NCBI GenBank assembly: GCA_913064775.1
Contig: CAJYAD010000031.1
Location: 1 to 44,588 of the forward strand
DNA: 44,588 bases
Direction: 5' to 3'
Source: an uncultured Albidovulum sp.
Lineage (GTDB): Bacteria > Pseudomonadota > Alphaproteobacteria > Rhodobacterales > Rhodobacteraceae
Part shown: positions 26,848 to 37,143 of the stretch, piece by piece
How positions within the stretch are numbered: position 1 is the first letter of the stretch
Layout of the letters: each line of letters opens with the position of its first letter
The notes under the pieces: model-generated
Seen by the model: only the letters and a program-made list of their open reading frames with translations
Told to the model about the DNA's origin: nothing
The model's database searches: none
Translations under genes and position numbers: made by a program

Positions 26848-28152
26848 ATGACCGACCAACCCCTTCAATATGTCCGGACCGAAATGCTGGAGGCCAAGGC
26901 GCCGCCCAGTTTCCAGATCGGGCCGCTGCGCTGGGCCCGCGAGAACCTGTTTTCGGGCTGGCTCAACTCTTTGCTGACGCTGGTGTCGCTTTACGTCATC
27001 CTGACGCTTCTGGCGGGGGTGGCGCCCTGGTTCGGCCATACCGTGTGGAACGCCGGGTCGCTAAGCGAGTGCCGCAAGATCATCCATAGCGATTTCGGCC
27101 CCAATGCCGATGGCGCTTGCTTCGCGGTGATCCACGAGCGCTGGAACCAGCTGCTTTACGGCTTCTACCCGGTGGAAGGCTACTGGCGCGCCAATCTGGC
27201 GCTGGTCGGGATGCTGCTGGCGATCGCGCCGATCCTGTTCAGCCAGGTGCCGCGCAAGCTGCTGTGGCTTTCGGCGCTTTATCCGTTCCTGGGCTTCTGG
27301 CTGATCTGGGGCGGCTCGCTGTGGTTCCCGATCTCGGCGCTTCTGGGCTTTGTCGTCGGTGGCATCGCGTTTCGTCTGATGGTCGAGAAATCCACCGTGC
27401 TGGCGGCGGCCGCGGGCTTTGTCGTGGCCTGGCTGTGGTGGTTCTTCGCCGCCGGCCCGGTGGACGAGGGCCTGAGCGCCGTGCTGCCGATCGCGCTGGA
27501 AAGCGTGCAGTCGCGCGATGTCGGCGGCTTCCTTTTGTCGATCATCATCGGGATCTCGGGGATCACGCTGTCGCTGCCGCTGGGCGTGCTTCTGGCGCTG
27601 GGGCGGCAGTCGAACATGTTCTTCATCCGCACCGTGTCGGTGGGCTTCATCGAATTCATCCGCGGCGTGCCGCTGATCACGCTGCTGTTCACCGCCTCGT
27701 TGCTGTTGAACTACTTCCTGCCGCCGGGCACCAACTTCGACCTGATCCTGCGCGTCGTCATCATGGTCACCCTGTTCGCCGCCGCCTACATGGCCGAGGT
27801 GATCCGCGGTGGCCTGGCGGCGCTGCCGCGCGGCCAGTACGAGGCGGCGGATGCGCTGGGGCTGGACTACTGGATGGCGCAGCGGCTGATCATCATGCCG
27901 CAGGCGCTGAAGATCTCGATCCCCGGCATCGTCAACACCTTCATTGGCCTGTTCAAGGACACGACGCTGGTGGTGTTCATCGGGCTTCTCGATCCCATCG
28001 GCTTCATCAATGCGATCCGCGCCACCTCTGATTGGAACGGCATCTATTGGGAGCTGTATATCTTCGTCGGCGCGCTGTTCTTCGTCTTCTGCTACGGCAT
28101 GTCGAAATATTCCATGTATCTCGAGCGCAAGCTCCAGACCGACCATCACTAG
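26848..28152 (+). CDS. bztC: Amino-acid ABC transporter permease BztC
   Basis: A 434-residue inner-membrane permease with many hydrophobic spans. The conserved core starts near residue 225 (LLSIIIGISGITLSLPLGVL), with FIEFIRGVPLITLLF, and the EAA-type loop is in GQYEAADALGLDYWMAQRLI. It pairs with BztB to form the channel. The first half holds additional helices unique to the Bzt type. bztD follows after 9 bases. Confidence 0.93.
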   Translation: MTDQPLQYVRTEMLEAKAPPSFQIGPLRWARENLFSGWLNSLLTLVSLYVILTLLAGVAPWFGHTVWNAGSLSECRKIIHSDFGPNADGACFAVIHERWNQLLYGFYPVEGYWRANLALVGMLLAIAPILFSQVPRKLLWLSALYPFLGFWLIWGGSLWFPISALLGFVVGGIAFRLMVEKSTVLAAAAGFVVAWLWWFFAAGPVDEGLSAVLPIALESVQSRDVGGFLLSIIIGISGITLSLPLGVLLALGRQSNMFFIRTVSVGFIEFIRGVPLITLLFTASLLLNYFLPPGTNFDLILRVVIMVTLFAAAYMAEVIRGGLAALPRGQYEAADALGLDYWMAQRLIIMPQALKISIPGIVNTFIGLFKDTTLVVFIGLLDPIGFINAIRATSDWNGIYWELYIFVGALFFVFCYGMSKYSMYLERKLQTDHH

Positions 28153-28161
28153 GAGGGTCCT

Positions 28162-28953
<792 letters not shown>

Positions 28954-28958
28954 GGGGC

Positions 28959-28980
28959 GCCCCCTTCGGGGGGCTTCTCT
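28959..28980 (+). terminator. Terminator after bztD
   Basis: GCCCCC (28959-28964) and GGGGGC (28969-28974) flank a TTCG tetraloop, followed by TTCTCT. Short but stable; it likely ends the bzt operon. Confidence 0.55.
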
Positions 28981-29033
28981 CGCCCTGCTCACGCCGTCGT
29001 TGCCGAAAGCTGCCGTCCGGCCCTTGCCGTCGC

Positions 29034-29062
29034 TTGACAGGGGCCGCGAAAGCGACAGTTTG
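29034..29062 (+). promoter_or_regulatory. Promoter candidate for the CoxG-like gene
   Basis: A perfect TTGACA (29034-29039) is followed at 17-base spacing by AGTTTG (29057-29062), a weak -10. The ATG at 29086 would then have a leader of about 17 bases containing ATCGGAGAG as ribosome binding site. Confidence 0.45.
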
Positions 29063-29085
29063 TGGGGGCAACATCGGAGAGTGCC

Positions 29086-29538
29086 ATGGACCTTCAGAAC
29101 ACCCAGGTGATCGCCGCCCCGCGCGCCGACGTCTGGGCCGCGATCAACGACCCCGAAGTGCTTAAGCGCTGCATCCCCGGCTGCGACGAGGTCACGCGCG
29201 TCTCGGATACCGAAATGGACGCCAAGATCACGCTGAAAATCGGCCCGGTGAAGGCCTCGTTCAAGGGCAAGGTCACCTATGAGGACGTCAACGAACCCGA
29301 AAGCCTGACGCTGGCGGGCGAAGGTTCGGGCGGGGTGGCGGGCTCGGCCAAGGGTTCGGCCGATGTGACGCTGAAGGAGGTGCCCGAGGGGACCGAGCTT
29401 AGCTATGACGTGCGGGTCAATATCTCGGGCAAGATCGCGCAGCTTGGCTCGCGTCTGATCAACTCGACCGCGAAAAAGCTGACCGGCCAGTTTTTTGACC
29501 GCCTGGAGGCTGAATTCGCCGAGGGCGACGGGGCCTGA
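29086..29538 (+). CDS. CoxG-family SRPBCC protein
   Basis: A 150-residue protein of the SRPBCC/CoxG fold, with MDLQNTQVIAAPRADVWAAI and PEVLKRCIPGCDEV at the N-terminus, then KIGPVKASFKGKVTYEDV and GSGGVAGSAKGSADV. CoxG members are linked to carbon-monoxide-dehydrogenase maturation and membrane anchoring, but no cox genes are here, so the name is only a family label. A ligand-binding or thioester-related role for the neighbouring CoA operon is possible. The ATG at 29086 is chosen over an upstream frame start at 29062, which lies on the promoter. Confidence 0.82.
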   Translation: MDLQNTQVIAAPRADVWAAINDPEVLKRCIPGCDEVTRVSDTEMDAKITLKIGPVKASFKGKVTYEDVNEPESLTLAGEGSGGVAGSAKGSADVTLKEVPEGTELSYDVRVNISGKIAQLGSRLINSTAKKLTGQFFDRLEAEFAEGDGA

Positions 29539-29546
29539 TCCTTCGG

Positions 29547-29562
29547 GTTTGAAATTTTAAAC
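29547..29562. promoter_or_regulatory. AT-rich palindrome, candidate MarR operator
   Basis: GTTTGAAATTTTAAAC is a 16-base palindrome with one mismatched pair, strikingly AT-rich in this GC-rich region. It ends directly before the putative -35 of the catabolic operon, and that operon encodes its own MarR regulator (32620-33054). MarR proteins bind palindromes of about this size. Confidence 0.45.
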
Positions 29563-29591
29563 TTGAAGCAGTTTCGCGCGGCTGGCATGTT
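29563..29591 (+). promoter_or_regulatory. Promoter candidate for the aminobenzoyl-CoA operon
   Basis: TTGAAG (29563-29568) and CATGTT (29586-29591) are 17 bases apart, 28 bases before the first gene. The match to consensus is moderate; the adjacent operator-like palindrome adds support. Confidence 0.4.
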
Positions 29592-29618
29592 TTGCATGTT
29601 CGCAGCGGGAGACTCGCG

Positions 29619-31901
29619 ATGAAGGTTCTGGTTATCGGCGGCGGCCCGGCGGGCCTCTATTTCGCGATCAGCATGAAGCGGCGCGACCCGGGCCATGACG
29701 TCACCGTGGTTGAACGCAACCGTGCCGACGACACCTTCGGCTGGGGCGTCGTGCTGTCGGACGAGACGCTGGCCAACATGGCCGCGAACGATCCCGAGAG
29801 CGAGGCGAAGGTGCGTGCGAACTTCGCCTATTGGGACGATATCGCGGTGGTCCATGCGGGGCATCGGACGGTGTCGTCGGGGCACGGCTTTTGCGGCATC
29901 GGGCGCAAGCAGCTGCTTATGGATCTGCAGAACAGGGCGCGCGATCTGGGTGTTGATCTGCGCTTCGAAACCCAGGCCCCGCCGATCGATGATGCGATGG
30001 CGGCCTATGATCTGGTGGTCGCGGCGGACGGGTTGAACAGCGGCGTGCGCAGCGCGCTGGCCGAACATTTCCGCCCCGAGGTCGACCTGCGCCGTAACAA
30101 GTTCGTCTGGCTGGGCACCCGTCAGAAATTCGACGACGCCTTCACCTTCATCTTCGAGAAGACCGAACATGGCTGGATCTGGGCCCATGCCTACCAGTTC
30201 GACGCCGACACCGCGACCTTCATCGTGGAATGTGCGCCCGAGACCTGGCAGGCCTTCGGCTTCGAAACCATGAGCAAGGAAGAGAACGCCACAGTTCTCG
30301 AACGGATATTCGCAAAGTATCTGGGTGGTCACCCGCTGATGTCGAATGCCGGCCACATCCGCGGCTCGGCCTGGCTGAGTTTCCCGCGCGTCCTGTGCGA
30401 AACATGGCACTGGAAGAACGTGGTGCTGTTGGGCGATGCTTCGGCGACTGCGCATTTCTCAATCGGGTCGGGGACCAAGCTGGGGCTGGAAAGCGCGATC
30501 GCTTTGGCCGGGTTCCTGAATGATGGTTCAGAAATGGAGGTTGCCTTTCGCCGCTATCAGGAGGACCGGCGCCTTGATGTGCTGCGCCTGCAATCGGCGG
30601 CGCGCAACTCGACCGAATGGTTCGAGGAGGTGGAGCGTTATCTGGATCTCGACCCGGTGCAGTTCAACTATTCGCTGCTGACCCGCAGCCAGCGCATCAG
30701 CCATGAAAACCTGCGCTTGCGCGATAGCAAATGGCTGCGCGGCGCCGAGGATTGGTTCCAGGCCCGCGCCGGCGGCAATGCTGGCCATGTGCCGATGTTC
30801 GCGCCCTTCCATCTGCGTGGAATGCGGCTGAAGAACCGCGTCGTGGTCTCGCCCATGGCGCAATACAAGGCCGTTGACGGCTGCCCGACCGACTGGCATT
30901 TCGCCCATTACGCCGAACGCGCCAAGGGCGGCGCGGGCCTGATCTATACCGAGATGACCTGTCCCAGCCCCGAGGGCCGCATCACCCCGGGCTGCCCCGG
31001 CCTCTATGCGCCCGAGCATGAGGCCGCGTGGAAGCGGCTGGTCGATTTCGTCCATGCCGAGACCGACGCGAAGATCTGCTGCCAGATCGGACATTCGGGT
31101 CGCAAGGGCTCGACCCAACTGGGCTGGGAGGAGATGGACGCGCCGCTGAAGGCCGGAAACTGGCCGACGATGAGCGCCTCACCGCTGCGCTGGTCGCCCG
31201 CCAATCCGGCGCCGAAAGAGATGGACCGTGCCGATATGGACCGGGTGAAGGCCGAATTCGTCGCCGCCACATTGATGGCCGCCCGCGCCGGCTTCGACAT
31301 GATCGAGCTGCACGCCGCGCATGGCTATCTGATCTCGTCCTTCATCTCACCGAAATCGAATGTTCGTTCGGATACCTATGGCGGCAACCTCGAAAACCGG
31401 ATGCGCTATCCGCTGGAGGTGTTCCGGGCGATGCGCGCCGCCTGGCCCGAAGCAAAGCCGATGTCGGTGCGAATCTCGGCCAACGATTGGGTGGGCGATG
31501 TGGGTGTCACGCCCGAAGAGGCGGTGGCGATTGCGCGCGCCTTCACCGATGCGGGCGCGGATATCATCGATGTCTCGGCCGGACAGACCTCGACCGAGGC
31601 GCGGCCGGTCTATGGCCGCATGTTCCAGACGCCGTTCTCGGACCGGATCCGCAACGAGGCCGGGATCGCGACGATGGCGGTGGGCAATATCACCGAGCCC
31701 GATCATGTGAATTCGATCCTGATGGCGGGGCGGGCGGATCTGGTCTGTCTGGCGCGGCCGCATCTGGCCGATCCCTATTGGACGCTGCATGCGGGCATCG
31801 CGCTGGGCGATGACGCGGGCGGCTGGCCGCTGCCCTATCTGGCCGGGCGCGATCAGGCCCGGCGGCTGGCCGAACGGGCCCGCGAACTGGAGCAGGTCTG
31901 A
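29619..31901 (+). CDS. Two-domain 2-aminobenzoyl-CoA monooxygenase/reductase (salicylyl-CoA 5-hydroxylase-like)
   Basis: A 760-residue fusion flavoenzyme. Residues 1 to about 385 are a salicylate-hydroxylase-type FAD monooxygenase: [13 protein letters not shown] at the start and the second FAD motif in [20 protein letters not shown]. From about 395 to 760 it is an old-yellow-enzyme FMN domain ([47 protein letters not shown]). In Azoarcus evansii a protein of this plan hydroxylates 2-aminobenzoyl-CoA and reduces the ring (EC 1.14.13.40); the salicylyl-CoA hydroxylase label is the alternative. A CoA ligase and tryptophan dioxygenase in the same operon favour 2-aminobenzoyl-CoA. Start 29619 follows AGCGGGAG; it overlaps the SDR start. 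Confidence 0.88.
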   Translation: MKVLVIGGGPAGLYFAISMKRRDPGHDVTVVERNRADDTFGWGVVLSDETLANMAANDPESEAKVRANFAYWDDIAVVHAGHRTVSSGHGFCGIGRKQLLMDLQNRARDLGVDLRFETQAPPIDDAMAAYDLVVAADGLNSGVRSALAEHFRPEVDLRRNKFVWLGTRQKFDDAFTFIFEKTEHGWIWAHAYQFDADTATFIVECAPETWQAFGFETMSKEENATVLERIFAKYLGGHPLMSNAGHIRGSAWLSFPRVLCETWHWKNVVLLGDASATAHFSIGSGTKLGLESAIALAGFLNDGSEMEVAFRRYQEDRRLDVLRLQSAARNSTEWFEEVERYLDLDPVQFNYSLLTRSQRISHENLRLRDSKWLRGAEDWFQARAGGNAGHVPMFAPFHLRGMRLKNRVVVSPMAQYKAVDGCPTDWHFAHYAERAKGGAGLIYTEMTCPSPEGRITPGCPGLYAPEHEAAWKRLVDFVHAETDAKICCQIGHSGRKGSTQLGWEEMDAPLKAGNWPTMSASPLRWSPANPAPKEMDRADMDRVKAEFVAATLMAARAGFDMIELHAAHGYLISSFISPKSNVRSDTYGGNLENRMRYPLEVFRAMRAAWPEAKPMSVRISANDWVGDVGVTPEEAVAIARAFTDAGADIIDVSAGQTSTEARPVYGRMFQTPFSDRIRNEAGIATMAVGNITEPDHVNSILMAGRADLVCLARPHLADPYWTLHAGIALGDDAGGWPLPYLAGRDQARRLAERARELEQV

Positions 31902-32623
31902 TGGTACGCAGGGTACTGGTCACCGGGGGCGGTTCGGGCATCGGACGGGCGGTGGCGCGCGCCTTCGCCGAGGCGGGCTGCGACGTGACCATCTGCGGCC
32001 GCCAGCCCGAGGCGCTGGCCGAGACCGACGGCGGGCGCGGCATGACCTGCCGGCTGGCCGATGTGAGCGATGAGGCGCAGGTGGCCGCGCTGTTCGACGC
32101 GCCCTTCGATGTGGTGGTGGCGAATGCCGGCACGGGGACTGCGGCGAAGCTGTCCGACACCACGCTTGCGGCCTGGAACCAGACGCTGTCGGTCACGCTG
32201 ACGGGGGTGTTCCTGACCTTCCGCGCGGCCTTGCCCGGGATGGGGAAGGGGGGGCGGCTGATCGCCATCGGCTCTACCGCCAGCCTGCAGGGCGGGGCCA
32301 ATATCGCGGCCTATGCGGCGGCCAAGCACGGGGTGCTGGGGCTGGTGCGTTCGGTCGCGCAGGAGGTGGCGAAGAAGGGCATCACCTGCAATGCTGTCTG
32401 CCCCGGTTTCGTCGACACGCCGATGGCCGAACGCGCGGCAGAGGGGCTGATGAAGCGCTTCGGCGTCGGGCAGAAGGAGGCCGAGGCGATGCTTTATGCG
32501 GGCAACCCCGTGGGGCGGATGATCACGGCGGAAGAGGTCGCCTCGGCGGTGCTGTATCTGGCCTCGGAGGGCGCGGCGATGGTGAATGGCCATGCGCTGG
32601 CGGTGTCTGGGGGCGAGCTATGA
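31901..32623 (+). CDS. Short-chain dehydrogenase/reductase
   Basis: A 240-residue SDR with the Rossmann motif VTGGGSGIG (residues 7-15), NAG near residue 76, and the catalytic Tyr138-xxx-Lys142 in YAAAK. Arg in ICGRQPEAL after beta-2 hints at NADP(H). In this operon it may act on a hydroxyacyl-CoA ring product. It starts in the stop of the flavoenzyme and overlaps the MarR gene by four bases. Confidence 0.88.
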   Translation: MVRRVLVTGGGSGIGRAVARAFAEAGCDVTICGRQPEALAETDGGRGMTCRLADVSDEAQVAALFDAPFDVVVANAGTGTAAKLSDTTLAAWNQTLSVTLTGVFLTFRAALPGMGKGGRLIAIGSTASLQGGANIAAYAAAKHGVLGLVRSVAQEVAKKGITCNAVCPGFVDTPMAERAAEGLMKRFGVGQKEAEAMLYAGNPVGRMITAEEVASAVLYLASEGAAMVNGHALAVSGGEL

Positions 32624-33054
32624 GCAACCTGTCGAAGCGCCGGCTGAAGGCCTGGATCCGGCTTCTGGGCGTGACCCGGGGGGCGGAATCGCATCTGCGC
32701 GATTTCCTGCGCCGCAACCATGAGACGACGCTACCGCGGTTCGACGTGATGGCGGCGCTTTACCGGCGGCGCGAGGGGGTGACGATGTCCGAGCTCAGCC
32801 GGATGCTGCTGGTGTCGAACGGCAATGCGACGGCGGTGGTGGACCGGCTGGAGAAGGACGGGCTGGCGCGGCGCCAGCCGGTGGCGACCGACCGGCGCAC
32901 CGTGAAAGTGGCGCTGACGCCCGAGGGCCATACGGCTTTCGAGGCTCAGGCGGCAGGGCACGAGGCCGAGGTCGACCAGTTGTTTTCGGGCCTGTCCGAG
33001 GCCGATCTGGACGCCCTGACCGATATTCTGAAACGCATGGGAGCGCGCGAATGA
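32620..33054 (+). CDS. MarR-family transcriptional regulator
   Basis: A 144-residue winged-helix regulator: helices at 45-80 ([20 protein letters not shown]), the recognition region [20 protein letters not shown], and the wing [20 protein letters not shown]. MarR relatives often control aromatic-CoA pathways by binding acyl- or aryl-CoA ligands. It is embedded in the operon with ATGA junctions on both sides, so autoregulation is expected; the palindrome at 29547-29562 is a candidate site. Confidence 0.92.
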   Translation: MSNLSKRRLKAWIRLLGVTRGAESHLRDFLRRNHETTLPRFDVMAALYRRREGVTMSELSRMLLVSNGNATAVVDRLEKDGLARRQPVATDRRTVKVALTPEGHTAFEAQAAGHEAEVDQLFSGLSEADLDALTDILKRMGARE

Positions 33055-33863
33055 CCAAGATGGCGGGGCTTAGCCCGACGCATTTCCTGTGGGAGGTGAC
33101 CGACCGGATCGCGGTGATCCGCCTGAACCGGCCCGAACGCAAGAACCCGCTGACGTTTCAAAGCTATGCCGAGCTGCGCGACACCTTCCGCGCGCTGCCC
33201 TATGCCGAGGATGTCGATGTGGTGGTCTTTGCCTCGAACGGGGGCAATTTCTGCTCGGGCGGCGATGTGCATGAGATCATCGGGCCGCTGGTGGGCATGG
33301 ACATGAAGGACCTCTTGGCCTTCACCCGGATGACCGGGGATCTGGTGAAGGCGATGATCCATTGCGGCAAGCCGGTGATTTCAGCGGTCGACGGGATCTG
33401 CGTGGGGGCGGGGGCGATCATCGCGATGGCCTCGGATCTGCGGCTGGCGGCGCCTGCGGCGAAGACGGCCTTCCTGTTCACCCGGGTGGGGCTGGCGGGG
33501 TGCGACATGGGCGCCTGCGCGATGCTGCCGCGGATCATCGGCCAGGGGCGGGCGGCGGAGCTGCTGTATACCGGCCGGTCGATGAGCGCCGAGGAGGGCA
33601 CGGCCTGGGGTTTCTTCAATGCGCTGCATCCGGCCGAGGAGCTGGAGGCGGCGGCGATGGCGCTGGCGGCGCGGATCGCGGCGGGGCCGACCTTCGCGCA
33701 TGGGATCACCAAGACGCAGCTGGAACACGAATGGAACATGGGGCTTGATCAGGCGATCGAGGCCGAGGCCCAGGCGCAGGCGATCTGCATGCAGACGCGG
33801 GATTTCGAGCGCGCCTATCGGGCTTTTGTGGCCAAGGAACAGCCGGTGTTCGAGGGGGATTGA
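33051..33863 (+). CDS. Enoyl-CoA hydratase/isomerase-family (crotonase) protein
   Basis: A 270-residue crotonase. Oxyanion-hole segments are [14 protein letters not shown] (about residues 63-76) and [20 protein letters not shown] (about 115-134). In the place of the usual P-E-x-x-L-G of hydratases it has T144-R145-V-G-L-A-G, so the first catalytic glutamate seems missing; Asp152 is near the second position. Its role may be another crotonase reaction, such as C-C or amidine/imine hydrolysis on the dearomatized ring. A repeat-containing 104-base gap separates it from the dehydrogenase. Confidence 0.85.
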   Translation: MTKMAGLSPTHFLWEVTDRIAVIRLNRPERKNPLTFQSYAELRDTFRALPYAEDVDVVVFASNGGNFCSGGDVHEIIGPLVGMDMKDLLAFTRMTGDLVKAMIHCGKPVISAVDGICVGAGAIIAMASDLRLAAPAAKTAFLFTRVGLAGCDMGACAMLPRIIGQGRAAELLYTGRSMSAEEGTAWGFFNALHPAEELEAAAMALAARIAAGPTFAHGITKTQLEHEWNMGLDQAIEAEAQAQAICMQTRDFERAYRAFVAKEQPVFEGD

Positions 33864-33872
33864 GGGCAGCGG

Positions 33873-33957
33873 CGGGGGGCCTCGGCCCCCCGCACCCCCC
33901 GACCGAGGGGCCGTCTGCCCCTCGGACTCCCCGAGGATATTTGGACCAGAAAGAATG
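33873..33957. repeat. Dispersed intergenic repeat (copy 2, half-element)
   Basis: This gap within the operon holds GAGGGGC/GCCCCTC-type hairpins and the signature GAGGATATTTGGACCAGAAAGAA-like end (33933-33955; first part GAGGATATTTGGACCAGAAA), the same core as copy 1 at 5241-5260. The opposite arm is missing, so only one half of the palindrome is present. Confidence 0.65.
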
Positions 33958-33967
33958 AGGTGGCGCT

Positions 33968-35113
33968 TTGGATCGGTCGTTTCTGGATTGGCCGTTTTTC
34001 GAGGATCGGCATCGGGCGCTCGCCGTCGGGCTGGAGGAATGGTGCGCGGCGCATCTGCCTGTCGATCATGGCGATGTGGATGCGGCTTGCCGCGGGCTGG
34101 TGGCGGCTTTGGGCGCCGGTGGCTGGTTGCGGCATTCCGGTGCGGGCGCGGGGGAGGTGCTGGATGTGCGCACGCTTTGCATCATCCGCGAGACGCTGGC
34201 GCGGCATGACGGGCTGGCGGATTTCGCCTTCGCCATGCAGGGGCTGGGGATGGGCGCTGTCAGCCTGTTCGGCGGTGCCGAGCAACGGCTCTGGCTGGAG
34301 AAGACGCGCGCCGGGGCGGCGATTTCGGCCTTTGCGCTGACCGAGCCGGGGGCCGGGTCGGACGTGGCCAATACCGCGACCACGGCCAAGGCGGTGGCGG
34401 GCGGCTACCTGCTGAACGGCGAGAAGACCTATATCTCGAACGGCGGGATCGCCGATCTTTACGTCGTCTTCGCGCGCAGTGGCGAGGGGCCGGGGGCGAA
34501 GGGGCTTTCGGCCTTCCTGATGCCGGCGGACAGTGCGGGGCTGGAGGTGGTGGAGCGGATCGAGGTGGTGGCACCGCATCCGCTGGCGCATCTGCGGATG
34601 AGCGATGTCAGCTTGCCCGAGAGCGCGCGGATCGGCGCGGCAGGGGCCGGATTCAAGGTGGCGATGTCGGTGCTTGATGTGTTCCGCGCCACCGTGGGGG
34701 CGGCGGCGCTGGGCTTTGCGCGGCGGGCGCTGGATGAGGCGCTGGCGCGGGTGCAGCGGCCGCGCGCGGGGGGCGGCTGCCTTGCCGATCTGCAAATGGT
34801 GCAGGGGCATATCGCGGAGATGGCGCTGAAGGTCGATGCCGCCGCCTTGCTGGTCTACCGCGCCGCCTGGGCGAAGGACATGGGCGCCCCGCGCGTCAGC
34901 CGCGAGGCGGCGATGGCCAAGCTTTACGCCACCGAGGCCGCGCAGGAGGTGATCGATGCCGCGGTGCAACTGCATGGGGGCGACGGGGTGCGCAAGGGCT
35001 TTGCCGTGGAAAGCCTGTACCGCGAGATCCGCGCGCTGCGCATCTATGAGGGGGCGAGCGACGTGCAGAAGGTGATCATCGCGCGCGCCGTCCTGCAGGA
35101 GGCGGGCGCATGA
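33968..35113 (+). CDS. Acyl-CoA dehydrogenase, TTG start
   Basis: A 381-residue FAD-dependent acyl-CoA dehydrogenase. It has the family segments [18 protein letters not shown] (FAD/substrate region), [19 protein letters not shown] and, near the end, [20 protein letters not shown]. The likely catalytic base is Glu361 in [12 protein letters not shown]. The best start is TTG at 33968, 7 bases after GAGG; no ATG gives the conserved [18 protein letters not shown] start. It probably oxidizes an alicyclic acyl-CoA intermediate of the pathway. It overlaps ridA as ATGA. Confidence 0.88.
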   Translation: MDRSFLDWPFFEDRHRALAVGLEEWCAAHLPVDHGDVDAACRGLVAALGAGGWLRHSGAGAGEVLDVRTLCIIRETLARHDGLADFAFAMQGLGMGAVSLFGGAEQRLWLEKTRAGAAISAFALTEPGAGSDVANTATTAKAVAGGYLLNGEKTYISNGGIADLYVVFARSGEGPGAKGLSAFLMPADSAGLEVVERIEVVAPHPLAHLRMSDVSLPESARIGAAGAGFKVAMSVLDVFRATVGAAALGFARRALDEALARVQRPRAGGGCLADLQMVQGHIAEMALKVDAAALLVYRAAWAKDMGAPRVSREAAMAKLYATEAAQEVIDAAVQLHGGDGVRKGFAVESLYREIRALRIYEGASDVQKVIIARAVLQEAGA

Positions 35114-35511
35114 GCCATGAGATCCTCAACCCGAAGAACTGGAAGCCCGCGAAGGGCTATGCCAACGGCATCGCCGCCGAGGGGCGGATGATCTTTTGCG
35201 GCGGGCTGATCGGCTGGACCGGCGATCAGCAGTTCGAGACCGACGATTTCGTCGGCCAGGTCGCGCAGGTTCTGCGCAACATCGTCGCCGTGCTGGCTGA
35301 GGGCGACGCCCGGCCCGACCATCTGGTGCGGCTGACCTGGTATGTGACCGACAAGCACGAATACCTCGGCCGGCTGCCCGAACTGGGCGCCGTCTACCGC
35401 GAGATCATCGGCCGCCACTTCCCCGCCATGGCGCTGGTGCAGGTGGGGGAGCTGGTCGAGGACCGCGCCAAGGTGGAAATCGAGGCGACGGCCGTAGTGC
35501 CGCAGCCCTGA
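35110..35511 (+). CDS. RidA/YjgF-family protein
   Basis: A 133-residue RidA-family protein with [40 protein letters not shown] and the C-terminal [20 protein letters not shown]. The arginine of the imine-hydrolase type lies in [12 protein letters not shown]. RidA proteins hydrolyse reactive enamines and imines; in this operon it could release ammonia from the amino-oxocyclohexene-carboxyl-CoA product. It is preceded by the dehydrogenase and 12 bases from the ligase. Confidence 0.9.
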   Translation: MSHEILNPKNWKPAKGYANGIAAEGRMIFCGGLIGWTGDQQFETDDFVGQVAQVLRNIVAVLAEGDARPDHLVRLTWYVTDKHEYLGRLPELGAVYREIIGRHFPAMALVQVGELVEDRAKVEIEATAVVPQP

Positions 35512-35523
35512 GGGAGTGACGAC

Positions 35524-37143
35524 ATGCTTGGACCGACCGCACATCTCGACAGCTTCACCCGCGATCGGCTGCCCCCCCCCGGGGACTGGCCCGAGATCCG
35601 GCTGACGGGCTTCGACTACCCCGAGCGGATCAACGTCGCGGTCGAGCTGACCGACCGCATGGTCGCGCGCGGCTTCGGCGACCGGACCGCGCTGATCGGC
35701 AACGGACGGCGGCGCACTTACAAGGAACTGGCCGATTGGTCGAACCGCATCGCCCATGCGCTGGTCGAGGATTACGGCGTGACGCCCGGTAACCGGGTGC
35801 TGATCCGGTCGGCCAACAACCCGGCGATGGTGGCCTGCTGGCTGGCGGTGATGAAGGTGGGGGCGGTGGCGATCAACACCATGCCGCTGCTGCGCGCGGG
35901 CGAGTTGTCCAAGATCGTCGACAAGGCCGAGGTGACCCATGCCCTGTGCGACACCCGGCTGATGGAGGAGCTGGTCGCCTGCGCCAAGACCTCGGAATAT
36001 CTGCGCGTTGTCGTGGGCTTCGACGGCACCGCCAATCATGATGCCGAACTGGACCGGATCGCGCTGGACAAGCCGGTGACCTATGAGGCGGTGCAGACCG
36101 GGCGCGACGACGTGGCGCTGCTGGCCTTCACCTCCGGCACCACCGGAGAGCCGAAGGCCACGATGCATTTCCACCGCGATCTGCTGATCATCGCCGATGG
36201 CTACGCGCGCGAGGTTCTGGGCGTGGTGCCCGAGGACATCTTCGTGGGCTCGCCGCCCTTGGCCTTCACCTTCGGGCTGGGGGGGCTGGCGGTGTTTCCG
36301 CTGCGGTTCGGGGCGGCGGCGGCGCTGCTGGAGAATGCCAGCCCGCCCAACATGGTCGAGATCATCCAGAAATACCGCGCGACCATCTGCTTCACCGCGC
36401 CCACCGCCTACCGGGTGATGCTGCGGGCGATGGACGAGGGGGCGGATCTGTCCTCGTTGCGCGCGGCGGTCTCGGCGGGCGAGACGCTGCCCGCGCCGAT
36501 CTATGAGGAATGGCGCCAGAAGACCGGCAAGCCGATGCTCGACGGGATCGGCTCGACCGAGATGCTGCATATCTTCATCACCAACCGTTTCGACGACCAC
36601 CGCCCCGCCTGCACCGGCAAGCCGGTCGCGGGATATGAGGCAAGGATCGTCGGCAAGGACGGGCAGGAGCTGCCGCATGGCGAGGTCGGGTGTCTGGCGG
36701 TCAGGGGGCCGACGGCGTGCCGCTACCTTTCAGATCCCCGGCAGACGGATTATGTGCTGGATGGCTGGAACCTGACCGGCGACAGCTTCCGTCAGGACGA
36801 GAAGGGGTATTTCCATTTCGCCGCGCGTTCGGATGACATGATCATCAGCGCGGGCTACAACATCGCCGGGCCCGAGGTCGAGGCCGCGCTGCTGGCCCAT
36901 GATGATGTGCTGGAATGCGCGGTGATCGGCGCGCCGGACGAGGACCGGGGCCAGATCGTCGAGGCGCATGTGGTTCTGGCCGAGGGCGTGGCGGCCGACG
37001 AGATGACCGTGAAGCGCCTGCAAGATCATGTGAAAGCGGTGATCGCGCCCTATAAATACCCCCGCCGGGTGGTCTTTACCCAGGCCCTGCCGAAGACCGA
37101 GACCGGCAAGATTCAACGTTTCCGATTGCGAGAGCCCGCATGA
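35524..37143 (+). CDS. 2-aminobenzoate(benzoate)-CoA ligase
   Basis: A 539-residue AMP-forming ligase of the benzoate-CoA ligase group. The ATP loop TSGTTGEPK is at residues 203-211, the acyl-adenylate region has [14 protein letters not shown], and the C-terminal domain has [20 protein letters not shown] and the catalytic Lys529 in [10 protein letters not shown]. In context the acid is most likely anthranilate (EC 6.2.1.32), with benzoate as the alternative. A run of nine C (35572-35580) lies in codons 17-19. It overlaps kynA by four bases. Confidence 0.87.
   Translation: MLGPTAHLDSFTRDRLPPPGDWPEIRLTGFDYPERINVAVELTDRMVARGFGDRTALIGNGRRRTYKELADWSNRIAHALVEDYGVTPGNRVLIRSANNPAMVACWLAVMKVGAVAINTMPLLRAGELSKIVDKAEVTHALCDTRLMEELVACAKTSEYLRVVVGFDGTANHDAELDRIALDKPVTYEAVQTGRDDVALLAFTSGTTGEPKATMHFHRDLLIIADGYAREVLGVVPEDIFVGSPPLAFTFGLGGLAVFPLRFGAAAALLENASPPNMVEIIQKYRATICFTAPTAYRVMLRAMDEGADLSSLRAAVSAGETLPAPIYEEWRQKTGKPMLDGIGSTEMLHIFITNRFDDHRPACTGKPVAGYEARIVGKDGQELPHGEVGCLAVRGPTACRYLSDPRQTDYVLDGWNLTGDSFRQDEKGYFHFAARSDDMIISAGYNIAGPEVEAALLAHDDVLECAVIGAPDEDRGQIVEAHVVLAEGVAADEMTVKRLQDHVKAVIAPYKYPRRVVFTQALPKTETGKIQRFRLREPA

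Noticed and set aside
27061-28149. Minus-strand frame of 362 codons opposite bztC
   Set aside because: Same kind of antisense shadow, rich in Asp, His, Arg and Gln, with no domain.
29086-29538. Assigning a carbon-monoxide-dehydrogenase role to the CoxG-like gene
   Set aside because: No cox structural genes are nearby; only the family label is justified.
35044-36678. Minus-strand frame of 544 codons opposite ridA and the CoA ligase
   Set aside because: The + strand genes have catalytic motifs and coupled junctions; this frame has none.
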